From Lysobacter capsici (GTDB lineage: Bacteria; Pseudomonadota; Gammaproteobacteria; Xanthomonadales; Xanthomonadaceae): DNA of 64,000 nt. A program made the translations under genes and the position numbers. The notes below the pieces were generated by a model. That model had not been told where the DNA came from and searched no databases. It was given only the letters and a program-made list of their open reading frames with translations. Positions 9,150 through 18,424 of this stretch are shown here, in pieces. Location: positions 5,332,001 to 5,396,000 of the forward strand of contig NZ_CP094357.1 in assembly GCF_014779555.2 (NCBI RefSeq), in the 5' to 3' direction. Every line of letters starts with the position of its first letter. Position 1 is the first letter of the stretch.

Positions 9150-11846
9150 ATGCAGACTTCCACTTCGATCTGGTCGCAGGCCGCCGACGTGTTCGTGCGC
9201 GCGCTGGATCTCGACCCGGCGCAGCGCGAGGCCTTCATCGAGCAACAATGCGCGGGCCAAACCGATCCGGCCGCATTGCGCGAGGCGGTGCAGCGCCTGA
9301 TCGACGCGCACCACAGCCTGGACGAATCCGCCGATGCGGACGCGTCCGACGCCTGGCAGGACGCGGCCGCCGCGGCCGCCGCGCAATGGATCGAACACGA
9401 CGCCGAACAGCTCGAACCGGGCAGCCGCGCCGGGCCGTTCGTGATCGAACGCGAGCTCGGCGTCGGCGGCATGGGCCGGGTGTACCTGGCGCGGCGCGGG
9501 ATCGACGAGGGCGAGCAACGCGTGGCGCTCAAGGTCGCCGCGTTCCATCGCCTGGCGCCGCAGGTGCGCCAGCGCCTGCGGCGCGAGCGGCAACTGCTGG
9601 CGACGCTGGAGCATCCCAACATCGCGCGGCTGATCGACGCCGGCGAGCTGCCGCCGGACCGGCCCTACTTCGCCATGGAGTACGTCGACGGCGAACCGAT
9701 CGTGCAGCATTGCGACCGCCTCGAACTGCCGCTGCGCGCGCGCATCGAACTGGTCGTGCAGGTGCTGTCGGCGGTGGAGTACGCGCATCAACGGCTGGTG
9801 CTGCATCGCGATATCAAGGCCGGCAACGTGCTGGTCGACCGCGACGGCCGGCCCAAGCTGCTCGACTTCGGCATCGCCAAGGCGCTGACCGGGGCCGACG
9901 CGCCGGTCAGCATGGCCACCGCCGACGCGCAGGCGTTCTTCTCGCCGGCCAGCGCCGCGCCCGAGCAGGTGCTCGGCGCCGCCACCGGCGTGGCCACCGA
10001 CGTCTACGCGCTCGGCGCGTTGATGTACGAACTGTTCGCCGGCGAATTGCCGCTGACCCTGGAAGACGCCAACCCGGCGCTGATGGCGCACGCGATCGTG
10101 CACACCGTCCCGGCCCTGCCCAGCCGCGCGGTGGCGCGGCTGGACAAGCAGTCGCCCGAACGCGCCGCGCAGATCGCGCGCCATCGCCACTGCGCCACCG
10201 CCAGGGCATTGGTCCGGCAATTGCAGGGCGACCTGGATGCGATCGTCGCGCGCTGCCTGCGCAAGGAACCCGAGCAACGCTACGCCAGCGTCGAACGCCT
10301 CGCCGCCGATCTGCGCGCGGTGCTGGAATCGCGGCCGATCGCCGCGCGCCGCACCGAGTCGCTGTACCGGCTGGGCAAGTTCGCGCGCCGCCATGTCGCC
10401 GCGCTGAGCCTGGCCGCGATCGCCTGCGCGCTGACCGTCGGCTTCGTCACCAGCACCGTGCTGCAGTCGCGGCAACTCGCGATCGCCCGCGATCGCGCCG
10501 AAGCGCGACGCGCCCAGGCCGAAGACGTCACTCAATTCATGATCGACCTGTTCCGCGCCTCCGACCCGGCCCAGGCGCGCGGCCGCGATCCGGGCGCGCG
10601 CGAGTTGCTGGCGCGCGGCTCGCAGCGCCTGCAGGCGATCGACGATCCCGAAACCCATGCCGCATTGGCCGCGGCGATCGCCGACATCGACCTGTCGCTG
10701 GCCGACTACGACGGCGCCGAGCGGCATTCGGCCGAAGCACTGCGACTGTTGCAAGGCCTGCCGCGCGCCGACCCGACCGACTTGCGCGCGGTCTACCGCT
10801 TGCGCGCGCGCGTGGCCATGACCCGCGCCGACTACCCGCGCGCGCGCGGCCATCTCGAGCAGGCCCTGCGGGCGCTGCCCGACGCCGCCAGCGGCGACAG
10901 CGCCGCGATCGCCGACGAGCGCCTGTTGCTGCGACGTCTGCAGGCCGAACTGGAACAGGCGCAAGGACGCCTGGATATCGCCCTGCGCCTATGGGAATCG
11001 GTCGACGGCGAATACCAGCGCCGTTACGGCAACCGCGACCTGCGCAGCATCGAGACCCGCCAGGGCTGGGTCAGCGCCTTGCGCGCATCGGGCCAGCAAG
11101 CGCGCGCGGCGCTGCTGCTGGCGCAATTGCCGGCGCTGGAGGCGAACGCGCAACCCGACACCCCGGAGGCGGCCGAATCGCTGTACAACCAGGCGCGGCA
11201 AAAACGCGAGCAGGGCGACTACCCCGCCGCCGAGCGCCTGGCCCAGGAATCGCTGCGGGTCAGGCTGAAACTGTACGGCGAACGCCACGGCTACACCGCG
11301 TCCGCACTCAACCAGCTCGGCACCATCGCCCAGGCGCGCGGCGACTACGCCACCACCGCGGCCTATTTCGAGCGCGCGTTGCAGATCAAGCGCGAACTCA
11401 AGGGCGAGCAGCATCCGCACGTGGCTTCGGCCGAATACAACCTCGGCCTGCTGCAGCATATGTATCTGCACGATCCGGTCGGCGGCGAAAAGCACCTGCG
11501 CAAGGCCGTGGAGATCGCCACCGTCGCCACGCCGGAACACATGAACTTGGCGATGTACCGTCTGGCCTGGGCGATGGCGCTGCACGACCTGGGTCGCGAC
11601 GCGCAGGCGCGCGCGGTGCTGGCCCCGGCGATCGAGCGATTCAAGCCGATGCCCGGGCATGCCGCGAACCTCGCCCTGGCGCAGGCCGAAACGCTGTGCC
11701 TGAGCGATCTGCCGACGCCGGCGAACGCGGCGCGCGAACTGGCCGGCGCGCTGGCGGTGATCCGTACCGATTTCGCCGCCGACAACCCGCGCGTGCTGCG
11801 CCTGCAAGCCTGCCAGACGCGCCTGGACGCGCTCGCCAAGCGCTGA
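9150..11846 (+). CDS. Ser/Thr protein kinase with membrane anchor and TPR sensor region
   Basis: An 898-residue Hanks-type kinase. Residues 1-90 are a helical pre-domain. The kinase domain spans about 95-390 with Gly loop GVGGMGRVY (104-112), Lys128 (VALK), catalytic HRDIKAGN (219-226) and DFG (239-241). One membrane helix lies at about 412-435 (VAALSLAAIACALTVGFV). The remainder contains several TPR-like helical pairs, for example ESLYNQARQKREQGDYPAAE and NQLGTIAQARGDYATTAAYF, which would lie outside the membrane. All catalytic residues are intact. The gene forms an operon with the ECF sigma factor just upstream, the standard architecture for kinase-controlled ECF regulons. The target regulon is unknown. 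Confidence 0.93.
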   Translation: MQTSTSIWSQAADVFVRALDLDPAQREAFIEQQCAGQTDPAALREAVQRLIDAHHSLDESADADASDAWQDAAAAAAAQWIEHDAEQLEPGSRAGPFVIERELGVGGMGRVYLARRGIDEGEQRVALKVAAFHRLAPQVRQRLRRERQLLATLEHPNIARLIDAGELPPDRPYFAMEYVDGEPIVQHCDRLELPLRARIELVVQVLSAVEYAHQRLVLHRDIKAGNVLVDRDGRPKLLDFGIAKALTGADAPVSMATADAQAFFSPASAAPEQVLGAATGVATDVYALGALMYELFAGELPLTLEDANPALMAHAIVHTVPALPSRAVARLDKQSPERAAQIARHRHCATARALVRQLQGDLDAIVARCLRKEPEQRYASVERLAADLRAVLESRPIAARRTESLYRLGKFARRHVAALSLAAIACALTVGFVTSTVLQSRQLAIARDRAEARRAQAEDVTQFMIDLFRASDPAQARGRDPGARELLARGSQRLQAIDDPETHAALAAAIADIDLSLADYDGAERHSAEALRLLQGLPRADPTDLRAVYRLRARVAMTRADYPRARGHLEQALRALPDAASGDSAAIADERLLLRRLQAELEQAQGRLDIALRLWESVDGEYQRRYGNRDLRSIETRQGWVSALRASGQQARAALLLAQLPALEANAQPDTPEAAESLYNQARQKREQGDYPAAERLAQESLRVRLKLYGERHGYTASALNQLGTIAQARGDYATTAAYFERALQIKRELKGEQHPHVASAEYNLGLLQHMYLHDPVGGEKHLRKAVEIATVATPEHMNLAMYRLAWAMALHDLGRDAQARAVLAPAIERFKPMPGHAANLALAQAETLCLSDLPTPANAARELAGALAVIRTDFAADNPRVLRLQACQTRLDALAKR

Positions 11847-11903
11847 GCGCGCACGGTCGGGGCGTATCGGGGCGTGCCGCGGTCCATCGGGACGATTCGC
11901 GCA

Positions 11904-11939
11904 ATCGATCTGGACCGATCACCACCGGTCCAGATCGAT
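11904..11939. terminator. Perfect 14-bp inverted repeat between convergent genes
   Basis: Arms 11904-11917 (ATCGATCTGGACCG) and 11926-11939 are exact reverse complements around an 8-base loop. The repeat lies midway between the kinase stop codon and the 3' end of the opposing gene, with no strong T-run on either strand. It probably acts as a bidirectional terminator or RNA 3'-end stabiliser. Confidence 0.55.
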
Positions 11940-11958
11940 CACAGTCGCGCGAATTTGC

Positions 11959-12795
11959 TCAGTACTGCGATTCGGGCGTAGTCGGATCCGACGGCGCCAC
12001 CGGTTCGTCCGGCAGTCCCCTTGGTGCCGGCACCGGCTTCGACCACAGGTAGCGGAACGCATCCGGCCATCCGAGGCTCACCTGCGTACCGCTCTGGGTC
12101 GGCGCGCCGAGCAGCAGCGAATTGCGCAACCGCACCGGCTTCCAGCTCGCCGACGGCAACGGGAAACGCACTTCCTGCAACTGTTCGCCGGTCCACACGC
12201 CGACGACGACCGCGCCGGAAACCCACTTCAGGTATGCCGACTGGTTTGTCACGTCGGCGCCGCCCAGGACGATGCTTCTGTGATCGAGCCATACCGGCTC
12301 GAGCCGGGACGGGGTGGCGTACGACCAGTCCGGCGCGGGCGACTGCAGCCAGTCGAGCATCACACTGACCTCTCCCTCCTTGCGCCGCAGCGATATCGCC
12401 AGCATGCGCTCGACCCCGTACTTGTCGGTCGGCCGGAACGACCATTCGATCATCCGCGCTTCGGACGGCTGCGACGTGTCCATGCCCAGTTTGAAGTCAT
12501 GGATGTCCCAGCCGATTTCCACCTCGTTGAGTGGGTTGCGCAGGCGGCCCAGCAGCGTATCGCTGAAGCCGATGTCGCGAATGCCGCGGGGAACTTGGCT
12601 CGGCAGCATATCGAGCATGCTGAGGGTGTAGACCAGATTGACTTCGCACGAGCCGCTGCCCGGGCCGGTGACCGATTCCGTGTCTCCCGGTGGCTTGGGT
12701 CCACTGCCGCGGTCGTCGCAGAATTCTTCGCCCGCCCAGGCGGGTCCGACCGCCAGCGATACGGCAATGGCGAGCAGTCCTAGCATCTTCTTCAT
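11959..12795 (-). CDS. Exported protein of unknown function
   Basis: A 278-residue product with a clear Sec signal peptide (MKKMLGLLAIAVSLAVGPAWA, cleavage after AWA). The mature protein contains two N-terminal cysteines (EFCDDRG and SGSCEVN) and a largely beta-rich body, for example MIEWSFRPTDKYGVERMLAI and AYLKWVSGAVVVGVWTGEQL. It ends in a proline-rich acidic tail. No enzyme motif or known family is recognised, and it is not a lipoprotein. The ATG has GGGAGCCTACTTGTC-like spacing rather than an ideal ribosome site, but the signal peptide fixes the start. Confidence 0.72.
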   Translation of the reverse strand: MKKMLGLLAIAVSLAVGPAWAGEEFCDDRGSGPKPPGDTESVTGPGSGSCEVNLVYTLSMLDMLPSQVPRGIRDIGFSDTLLGRLRNPLNEVEIGWDIHDFKLGMDTSQPSEARMIEWSFRPTDKYGVERMLAISLRRKEGEVSVMLDWLQSPAPDWSYATPSRLEPVWLDHRSIVLGGADVTNQSAYLKWVSGAVVVGVWTGEQLQEVRFPLPSASWKPVRLRNSLLLGAPTQSGTQVSLGWPDAFRYLWSKPVPAPRGLPDEPVAPSDPTTPESQY

Positions 12796-13377
12796 GGGAG
12801 CCTACTTGTCATGTTGAATAAGTGAGAAAGAGCCACGCGCCGCGACGGCGATCCTTGCGACACCGCGACGCGCAACCTGGAACCACCCGATCCGCCCGGC
12901 GCGGACCGACCACCACCACCCCGGCACCCGGTCGCCGTGCCGGCCGACCGATGCGCGTCCGACCCGCGGCCGCCGTTGCGTGTCAGGCGCAACGGGTCCG
13001 CGGACAGGCCGCCCGATCGGCACCGACCGGGCGCAGCCGGATCGGTCCGGAGCCTCGGCGACGTCGAGCGTCCTGTGACGATAAACACGTAATCGACGTG
13101 AGGAACGGCTCATCGCGTGTCGCCATCGCCCGACGCCGCTCCGCCATCGCCGCTAACGCGCGCGGCCGCGCATCTCCCTACGCCGGGACGGGCGCCCGGT
13201 ATCCGATCGGTCCGGGCTCGCCAAGCCGTTCGCGCTCGCGCGCCCCGCCCGGCGCCCGCGCCCGCCTGCCCGCAAACCCATGCCGCGCAAGGCCTTCATA
13301 ATTCTTCATCCAGGTTTCAGGCACTTCATCCGGCGATCGTCCGCAATCGGGTTTCCTCATCGCTCGGAACCTCGATC
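12796..13377. other. Intergenic region without a supported gene
   Basis: About 580 bases lie between divergent exported genes. Open frames on both strands are Arg/Pro/Ala-rich, lack ribosome sites and look like the usual noncoding frames of GC-rich DNA. The region should hold two promoters. No tRNA-like or riboswitch-like structure was recognised. Confidence 0.45.
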
Positions 13378-14502
13378 ATGCGTTCACGCTTCAGTTGCCT
13401 GACCCTCCCGCTGCTCGCCCTGCTCGCCGCCGCCCCCGGTCTGGCCGGTGCCTATCAACCGCCGCAGGCGCGCGACGACGGCTGGGCGGTCGCCGACGCC
13501 GCCGCCCAGGGCTGGCAGGTCGAACGCTTCGGCGAACTCGAAGCCGCCATCGCCAAGGGCACCTTCGCCGACGTCACCAGCATCGTCGTCGCCAAGGACG
13601 GCAAGCTGGTCTACGAGGCCTACTTCAACAAGGGCGGCCCCGACGTCCTCAACGATGTGCGCTCGGCGACCAAGAGCGTCACCTCGCTCCTGGTCGGCGC
13701 GGCCATCGACCGCGGCCTGATCCCCAACGCCCAGGCCGGCGTGTACGGCTACTTCGCCGACAAGCGCCCGTGGCGGAACCCGGATCCACGCAAGGACAAG
13801 TTCACCCTCGAAGACCTGCTGACCATGAGTTCGCTGTGGGACTGCGACGACGACAACCCGTTCTCCGACGGCAACGAAGAACGCATGTATGTGCGCGAGG
13901 ATTGGACCGGCTTCGTCCTGGGCCTGCCGATCAAGGGCTTCGCGCCGTGGATGACGCGTCCGGAAAACAGCCCGCACGGACGTTCGTTCTCGTACTGCAC
14001 CGCCGGCAGCTTCCTGCTCGGCGCGGTGGTCGAACGCGCGAGCGGGCAGCCCTTGCAGACCTTCGCCGCGCAAGCCCTGGAACAACCGCTGGGCATCACC
14101 CGTTCGCAGTGGAACCGTTCGCCCGAAGGCGTCGGCATGGGCGGCGGCGGCACCCGCTATCGCAGCCGCGACCTGGCCAAGCTCGGACAGATGGTCGCCG
14201 ACGGCGGACGCTGGCAGGGCAAGACGGTGATATCGAAAGCCTGGATCGACGCCGCGCTGAGCGTGCATGCGCAGGCGCGCGACGACGCCGACTACGGCTA
14301 TCAGTTCTGGCGCTTCCGCTTTCCGCTGCACGGCCAGCAGACCGGGGTGTGGGCGATGTCGGGCAACGGCGGCAACTACGTGTTCATCCTGCCCGAGCAG
14401 CGCCTGGTCGCGGTGCTGACCCGGACCGCGTTCAATCAGCGCAACGCCCATCCGCAATCGCAGCAGTTGTTCGCCGACTATCTGCTCAAGGCGATGCCGT
14501 AA
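13378..14502 (+). CDS. Exported serine hydrolase of the beta-lactamase/PBP4* (class C-like) family
   Basis: A 374-residue protein with a Sec signal peptide (residues 1-25, MRSRFSCLTLPLLALLAAAP...). The catalytic Ser-x-x-Lys is SATKS (Ser96-Lys99). The second motif tyrosine is in SYCTAGSFLLG (near residue 206), and the third motif is replaced by a glycine-rich GNGGNYVFIL near the C-terminus. Family members are periplasmic esterases, D-aminopeptidases or peptidases. True AmpC beta-lactamase activity is unlikely because the usual KTG box is absent. The last 17 bases overlap the 3' end of the opposing regulator gene. Expression is probably monocistronic. Confidence 0.88.
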   Translation: MRSRFSCLTLPLLALLAAAPGLAGAYQPPQARDDGWAVADAAAQGWQVERFGELEAAIAKGTFADVTSIVVAKDGKLVYEAYFNKGGPDVLNDVRSATKSVTSLLVGAAIDRGLIPNAQAGVYGYFADKRPWRNPDPRKDKFTLEDLLTMSSLWDCDDDNPFSDGNEERMYVREDWTGFVLGLPIKGFAPWMTRPENSPHGRSFSYCTAGSFLLGAVVERASGQPLQTFAAQALEQPLGITRSQWNRSPEGVGMGGGGTRYRSRDLAKLGQMVADGGRWQGKTVISKAWIDAALSVHAQARDDADYGYQFWRFRFPLHGQQTGVWAMSGNGGNYVFILPEQRLVAVLTRTAFNQRNAHPQSQQLFADYLLKAMP

Positions 14503-16135
14503 GCCGCGCCAGCAACTCGCGCGGCACCTGGCGGTTTTGGTCGGCCACGCGCTGGTGGATGAGGTCGAGCGAACGCGCGAACTCGGGATGCGCGGCCAGC
14601 GGCCGGAACAGCGGCGAGGCGCCGAGGTAATCGGCGTCGCGATAGCCTTCGTCGACCGCGCGCTGCACGTCGAGCAGCGCGGCGGCGGAGTCGCCGCTGC
14701 CGGCGTGCAGCAAGGCCACTTCCAGCCAGTCGGAGGGATAGCCCGCGCCTTTTTGCAGATACTCGCTGGACTCGTTGGCGCGATCGCGCAGAGCCTCGGG
14801 TTTGGCCGGCGAGCCGTACAGATCGACCAGGGTCCGCGGCAGGCTCGCCTGCGGCCGCAATGCGGCGGCGCGCGCGAATGCCGTCGCCGCATCTTTGCGA
14901 TCGCCGCGCACCAACGCCAGCTCGCCGGCCAGCAGATGCAGGTCGGCGTGTTCGGTGCCGCGTTGCAAGGCCTGGTCCAGCGCGCGCCGCGCTTCGGTCA
15001 GGCGGCCGTGGCGGAACAGGAACCGCGGCCAGGCGATATTGGAAAACACGTTGTCCGGGTACAGCCGGAAACTTTCGCGATATCGCGCTTCGGCCGCCTG
15101 GGGATAACCGAGCAGGTCCAGGTTGCTGGCGATCTGCAGTTGCAGAAAACGCACCCGCGCCGGATCGCCGCGCAGCGAGGTGTTGGCGATCAAGGCATCG
15201 GCGAGGCGGCCCTTGCGGTCGTACAGATACGCGGCCGAGGCGCGGGTGGCGTCGTTCGTCGGGTCCAGGCGCAGCGCCTGTTCGTAACCGGCCAGCGCGT
15301 CGTTGAGGCGTCCACGGCAATCGTGCGAATAGCCCAGCGCGGCGTAAGCGGCGGCATCGTTCGGATCGGCGGCGATCGCGGCCTGGGCCAGGGTCTGCGC
15401 GCGCACCGCCCATTCGGGCGCGAAATTGAACAGGCATACGCGCGCACTGTAGGCGCGGCTCAATCCGACCTGGGCGGCGCGGTCGCGCGGGGTTTCCTGC
15501 AAGGCCTGTTGATACAGCGCGATCGCGCGTTCGTTGTTGTCGCGCTGACCGAGGCTGGCGTAGTACTCGGCGCGCTGGGTCAGGCTTTGCGGCGTTGTGG
15601 CGATGGGCGCGGCCGCGGGCAAGGTCGCCGAGCGGCTGTGCCATACGCCGATGCCGATGCCGGCGAGCGACAGCAGCGCGACCGCCGCGATCCACGGCGC
15701 GAGTCGCCGCGTCGTCGACGGCGATGGGTCTGCAGGCCCGCTCACGGGCTCGCTTACAGGCTCGTCCGCGGGTATCGCCTCGGGCGCGTCGCGCAGCCGC
15801 TCGGGCCGCACGCACAACTGATAACCGCGTCCGCGCACCGAGCGCAGATAGCGCGGATCGCGGCCGTCGTCGCCCATCGCCTGACGCAGCAGCTTGACCC
15901 GCTGGGTCACGGTTTCCTCGTTGACCACCGCCGGCGCCCAGACCTGTTCGATCAGTTCGTCGAACCCCACCACGCGATCGCCCTGCGCGATCAGATACGC
16001 CAGCAACTGGAAACTCAGCCCCGAGACCTTGAGCGCCACGCCGTCGCGCTCGACCCGCTGCCCGACCGTGTCGACGATCAGGTCGGCCAGGGCGTAGCGG
16101 CCGGCAACGGGCGCGGAAGGAGCGGCATCGGCCAT
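14486..16135 (-). CDS. Winged-helix (OmpR/CadC-type) membrane regulator with TPR domain
   Basis: A 549-residue protein. Residues 13-108 are a Trans_reg_C winged helix (ALKVSGLSFQLLAYLIAQGD, then VNEETVTQRVKLLRQAMGDD and YLRSVRGRGYQL). A Pro/Glu-rich linker follows, then one membrane helix (about residues 140-165, APWIAAVALLSLAGIGIGVW). A periplasmic part has multiple TPR-like repeats such as AAYAALGYSHDCRGRLNDAL and ADLHLLAGELALVRGDRKDA. CadC-like proteins bind DNA from the membrane and sense periplasmic cues without phosphorylation. It converges with the serine hydrolase gene and could regulate it or the small peptide gene that starts divergently at 16426. Confidence 0.9.
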   Translation of the reverse strand: MADAAPSAPVAGRYALADLIVDTVGQRVERDGVALKVSGLSFQLLAYLIAQGDRVVGFDELIEQVWAPAVVNEETVTQRVKLLRQAMGDDGRDPRYLRSVRGRGYQLCVRPERLRDAPEAIPADEPVSEPVSGPADPSPSTTRRLAPWIAAVALLSLAGIGIGVWHSRSATLPAAAPIATTPQSLTQRAEYYASLGQRDNNERAIALYQQALQETPRDRAAQVGLSRAYSARVCLFNFAPEWAVRAQTLAQAAIAADPNDAAAYAALGYSHDCRGRLNDALAGYEQALRLDPTNDATRASAAYLYDRKGRLADALIANTSLRGDPARVRFLQLQIASNLDLLGYPQAAEARYRESFRLYPDNVFSNIAWPRFLFRHGRLTEARRALDQALQRGTEHADLHLLAGELALVRGDRKDAATAFARAAALRPQASLPRTLVDLYGSPAKPEALRDRANESSEYLQKGAGYPSDWLEVALLHAGSGDSAAALLDVQRAVDEGYRDADYLGASPLFRPLAAHPEFARSLDLIHQRVADQNRQVPRELLARLTASP

Positions 16136-16425
16136 GCGGGTCGTCGCTGCGTAGGGAACTGGAGTTTAACAGTCCGTTCCCGACCGCCCGCGCGTCGGCC
16201 TGTGGTTCGCGCGCGCCACGGCGCCGTGTCGGGTTTTGCCCGCTCGCTACGAACTGGGTCGTGTGCGCCGACGCAGCGACCGCGTACCGCACAGCGCGTC
16301 GGGCCGCGGCCGGTCGGGCGGGCGGTCACGGCCGGCGACGGCCGGACCCGGGCCTATCACCGGACCGCGTCCCCAGGACGTTCACCGGCGCACATCCGTT
16401 CGCCGCTACCTCATGGAGAGAACCT

Positions 16426-16689
16426 ATGAAAAAACCCTACAGAAGCTTGATTCTTGCGATCGCGGCGACGGCGTTGTCGGCCGGCATCGTGTTCAACCTG
16501 TCGGCGCAACCGGGCGCCTATGTCGAGATACGGACCTACCGCGACACCGGCGGCACGGTGCAGGGCGTGCGCTATATCAGCCACGGCTGCGCCGATCCGC
16601 AACCCGCGGGCTGGGGCCGGGCCATCGGCCTGTACACCTCGCAGCAGAGCATGTGTTTCGCCCTGCCGCCGCCGGGCGGCGGGCTGTGA
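16426..16689 (+). CDS. Small exported peptide, DUF6289-like
   Basis: An 87-residue product. A signal peptide covers residues 1-28 (MKKPYRSLILAIAATALSAG, cleavage near SAQ). The mature part of about 60 residues reads PGAYVEIRTYRDTGGTVQGV, then has cysteines in SHGC and SMCF, and ends in PPPGGGL. The pattern of an aromatic/Tyr-rich start, a Gly-x-x-Tyr/Ile strand and two cysteines recalls the small DUF6289-type exported proteins of this bacterial family. This assignment is from memory of the pattern. The ATG has GGAGAG nine bases upstream. A terminator-like hairpin follows about 50 bases after the stop. Confidence 0.65.
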   Translation: MKKPYRSLILAIAATALSAGIVFNLSAQPGAYVEIRTYRDTGGTVQGVRYISHGCADPQPAGWGRAIGLYTSQQSMCFALPPPGGGL

Positions 16690-16741
16690 TCCATCAGTCG
16701 TGACCGTGGGCTTGTGATGCACGGTGGCGGCCATGGCGTCG

Positions 16742-16770
16742 CGGGACGGGTCCCCAACACCCGTCCCGTT
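16742..16770 (+). terminator. Terminator-like hairpin after the small peptide gene
   Basis: A perfect 10-bp stem (16742-16751 with 16759-16768, CGGGACGGGT/ACCCGTCCCG) around a 7-base loop is followed by TTACGTTG. It lies between the peptide gene and the 3' end of the opposing MFS gene and could serve both. Confidence 0.5.
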
Positions 16771-16859
16771 ACGTTGCGGCGATACGCGGCCGCGGCCCGC
16801 ATCATCGTCGCGATGCTACCGACACGAGACCGAGCTGCGCTCTCGCGCTTGCGTCGCCT

Positions 16860-18323
16860 TCAACCCCGCTTACGCAGCAACTGCGCAAGCAAGGTCAGCA
16901 CCGCGAACACCAGGATCACGACCACGCCTGGAACCAGCATCGACAGCTGCGTCGCCGGCGCGATCGCCGCGGTCACCACCGCCAGGCCGCAGGCGCCGCC
17001 CACCTGCAACGAACTGTTGAGCAAGCCGGCCGCGAGCCCCTGCTCCTCGTCGTCGACGCCGTTGGTGCCGGCGACCATCAACGCCGAAATGCTCAGCGCG
17101 AACCCCACGCCCCACAGCACCGAGGCGGGCAGCAGCACGGTCCACAGATCCGGCCGCGGGCCGATGCGCAGCATCAGCAGATAGCACGGCACGAACGCGA
17201 GCAAGCCGACCCGCAGCACCTTGTCGACGCCGAACCGGCTGATCGCCGCGCCGAGTTTCGGCCCGAGAATCACCACCATCAGCCCGGCCGGCAGCAGCAC
17301 CAGCGCCATCTGCCACGGTTGCCAGCCGTGCAGGTTCTGCAGGTACAAGGCGATCAGGAATTGAAAGCCCATCGCGCCGCCGTACAACAACGCGGCGCTG
17401 AGATTGGCGGCGACCAGTCCGCGATTGCGGAAGATGCCGAGCCGGATCAGCGGATGCCTGGACTTGCGTTCGATCAGATAGAAACCGAACAGCGACAGCG
17501 CCGACACCACGAAACCGGCGATCGTACGCGGCGCGATCCAACCCACGTGTTCGGCCGACACCAGAGTGAACACCAGCAGCAGCATGCCGCCGACCAGGGT
17601 CAACGCGCCGCCGAGGTCGAGCCGTACGGGTTCGCTGCGCGGCGGGTCCGGCGGCAGAAAACGCAACGCGGCCAACAACAGCAGCACCGCGACCGGAATC
17701 GGCAAAATAAAGATGTAGCGCCAGTCCAGCGCCGCGAGCAGGCCGCCGATCAACAAGCCGCTGGAATAACCCGAGGCTTCGAACAGATTGAAGATGCCGA
17801 ACGCCTTGTTGCGATGCGGGCCTTCGGCGAAGGTCGTTGTCAACAGCGACATCGCCGCCGGTCCGGTGAAGCCCGCGGCCATGCCCTTGACGAAGCGCGA
17901 AACGATCAACAAACCGGCATCGCTGGCGAAGGCGCCGAGCACCGACACCAGCGCGAACACCGCCAGGCCGATCACCAGCACCCGCCGGCGTCCGAACAGA
18001 TCGGCGCAGCGTCCGCCCAACAGCAGGAACCCGCCGAAAGCCAGGATATAGGCGCTGACGAACCATTGCGCGGTGGCCGCGCTGATCGCGAACTCGCGCT
18101 GTATCTCCGGGATCGCCACCGCGATCATCGAGATGTCCAGACCGTCGAGCAGGATCACCCCGCTGAAGATCAGCAAGGCGATCCAAGAACGCGCCGACCA
18201 GCGCACGCGATGGTCGCGCGGCGCGGATGCGTTTGTCGCGGATGCGGCCTCGACCGCGGCCGCGGCCGCGGGCAAAGCAACGCCGTCCCGCGGCGTTTCG
18301 CCCGGGTTCAAGCCAACCGACAT
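16860..18323 (-). CDS. MFS multidrug efflux transporter, DHA2 (14-TM) type
   Basis: A 487-residue inner-membrane protein with about 14 hydrophobic helices. The first helix region (SWIALLIFSGVILLDGLDIS) and the downstream MIAVAIPEIQREF are typical of the DHA2 family. The loop motif GRCADLFGRRRVLVIG matches MFS motif A, and the motif C-like segment is AMSLLTTTFAEGPHRNKAFG. Substrates of such pumps are drugs, dyes or secondary metabolites driven by proton antiport. The start has GGAG seven bases upstream. It is divergently paired with a LysR gene 101 bases away, a layout in which the regulator usually controls the pump. Confidence 0.9.
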   Translation of the reverse strand: MSVGLNPGETPRDGVALPAAAAAVEAASATNASAPRDHRVRWSARSWIALLIFSGVILLDGLDISMIAVAIPEIQREFAISAATAQWFVSAYILAFGGFLLLGGRCADLFGRRRVLVIGLAVFALVSVLGAFASDAGLLIVSRFVKGMAAGFTGPAAMSLLTTTFAEGPHRNKAFGIFNLFEASGYSSGLLIGGLLAALDWRYIFILPIPVAVLLLLAALRFLPPDPPRSEPVRLDLGGALTLVGGMLLLVFTLVSAEHVGWIAPRTIAGFVVSALSLFGFYLIERKSRHPLIRLGIFRNRGLVAANLSAALLYGGAMGFQFLIALYLQNLHGWQPWQMALVLLPAGLMVVILGPKLGAAISRFGVDKVLRVGLLAFVPCYLLMLRIGPRPDLWTVLLPASVLWGVGFALSISALMVAGTNGVDDEEQGLAAGLLNSSLQVGGACGLAVVTAAIAPATQLSMLVPGVVVILVFAVLTLLAQLLRKRG

Positions 18324-18424
18324 GGGTTCACTCCAGTGTTTTCGTTGCCGCGATCATCGCCGCTTGTAGGCGCGCGCAAAAACGAGTAATTCTCAGCGCA
18401 TCGTCAAACGCGGCTTGAAGATCG

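Noticed and set aside
7315-9300. A 661-codon frame across the acyltransferase and sigma factor genes
   Set aside because: It spans two clear genes in another frame and shows only Arg/Gly/Ala-rich sequence.
9248-12052. A 934-codon plus-strand frame overlapping the Ser/Thr kinase
   Set aside because: The sequence is very rich in Arg and Ala with no recognisable motif, and it overlaps a kinase with intact motifs in another frame.
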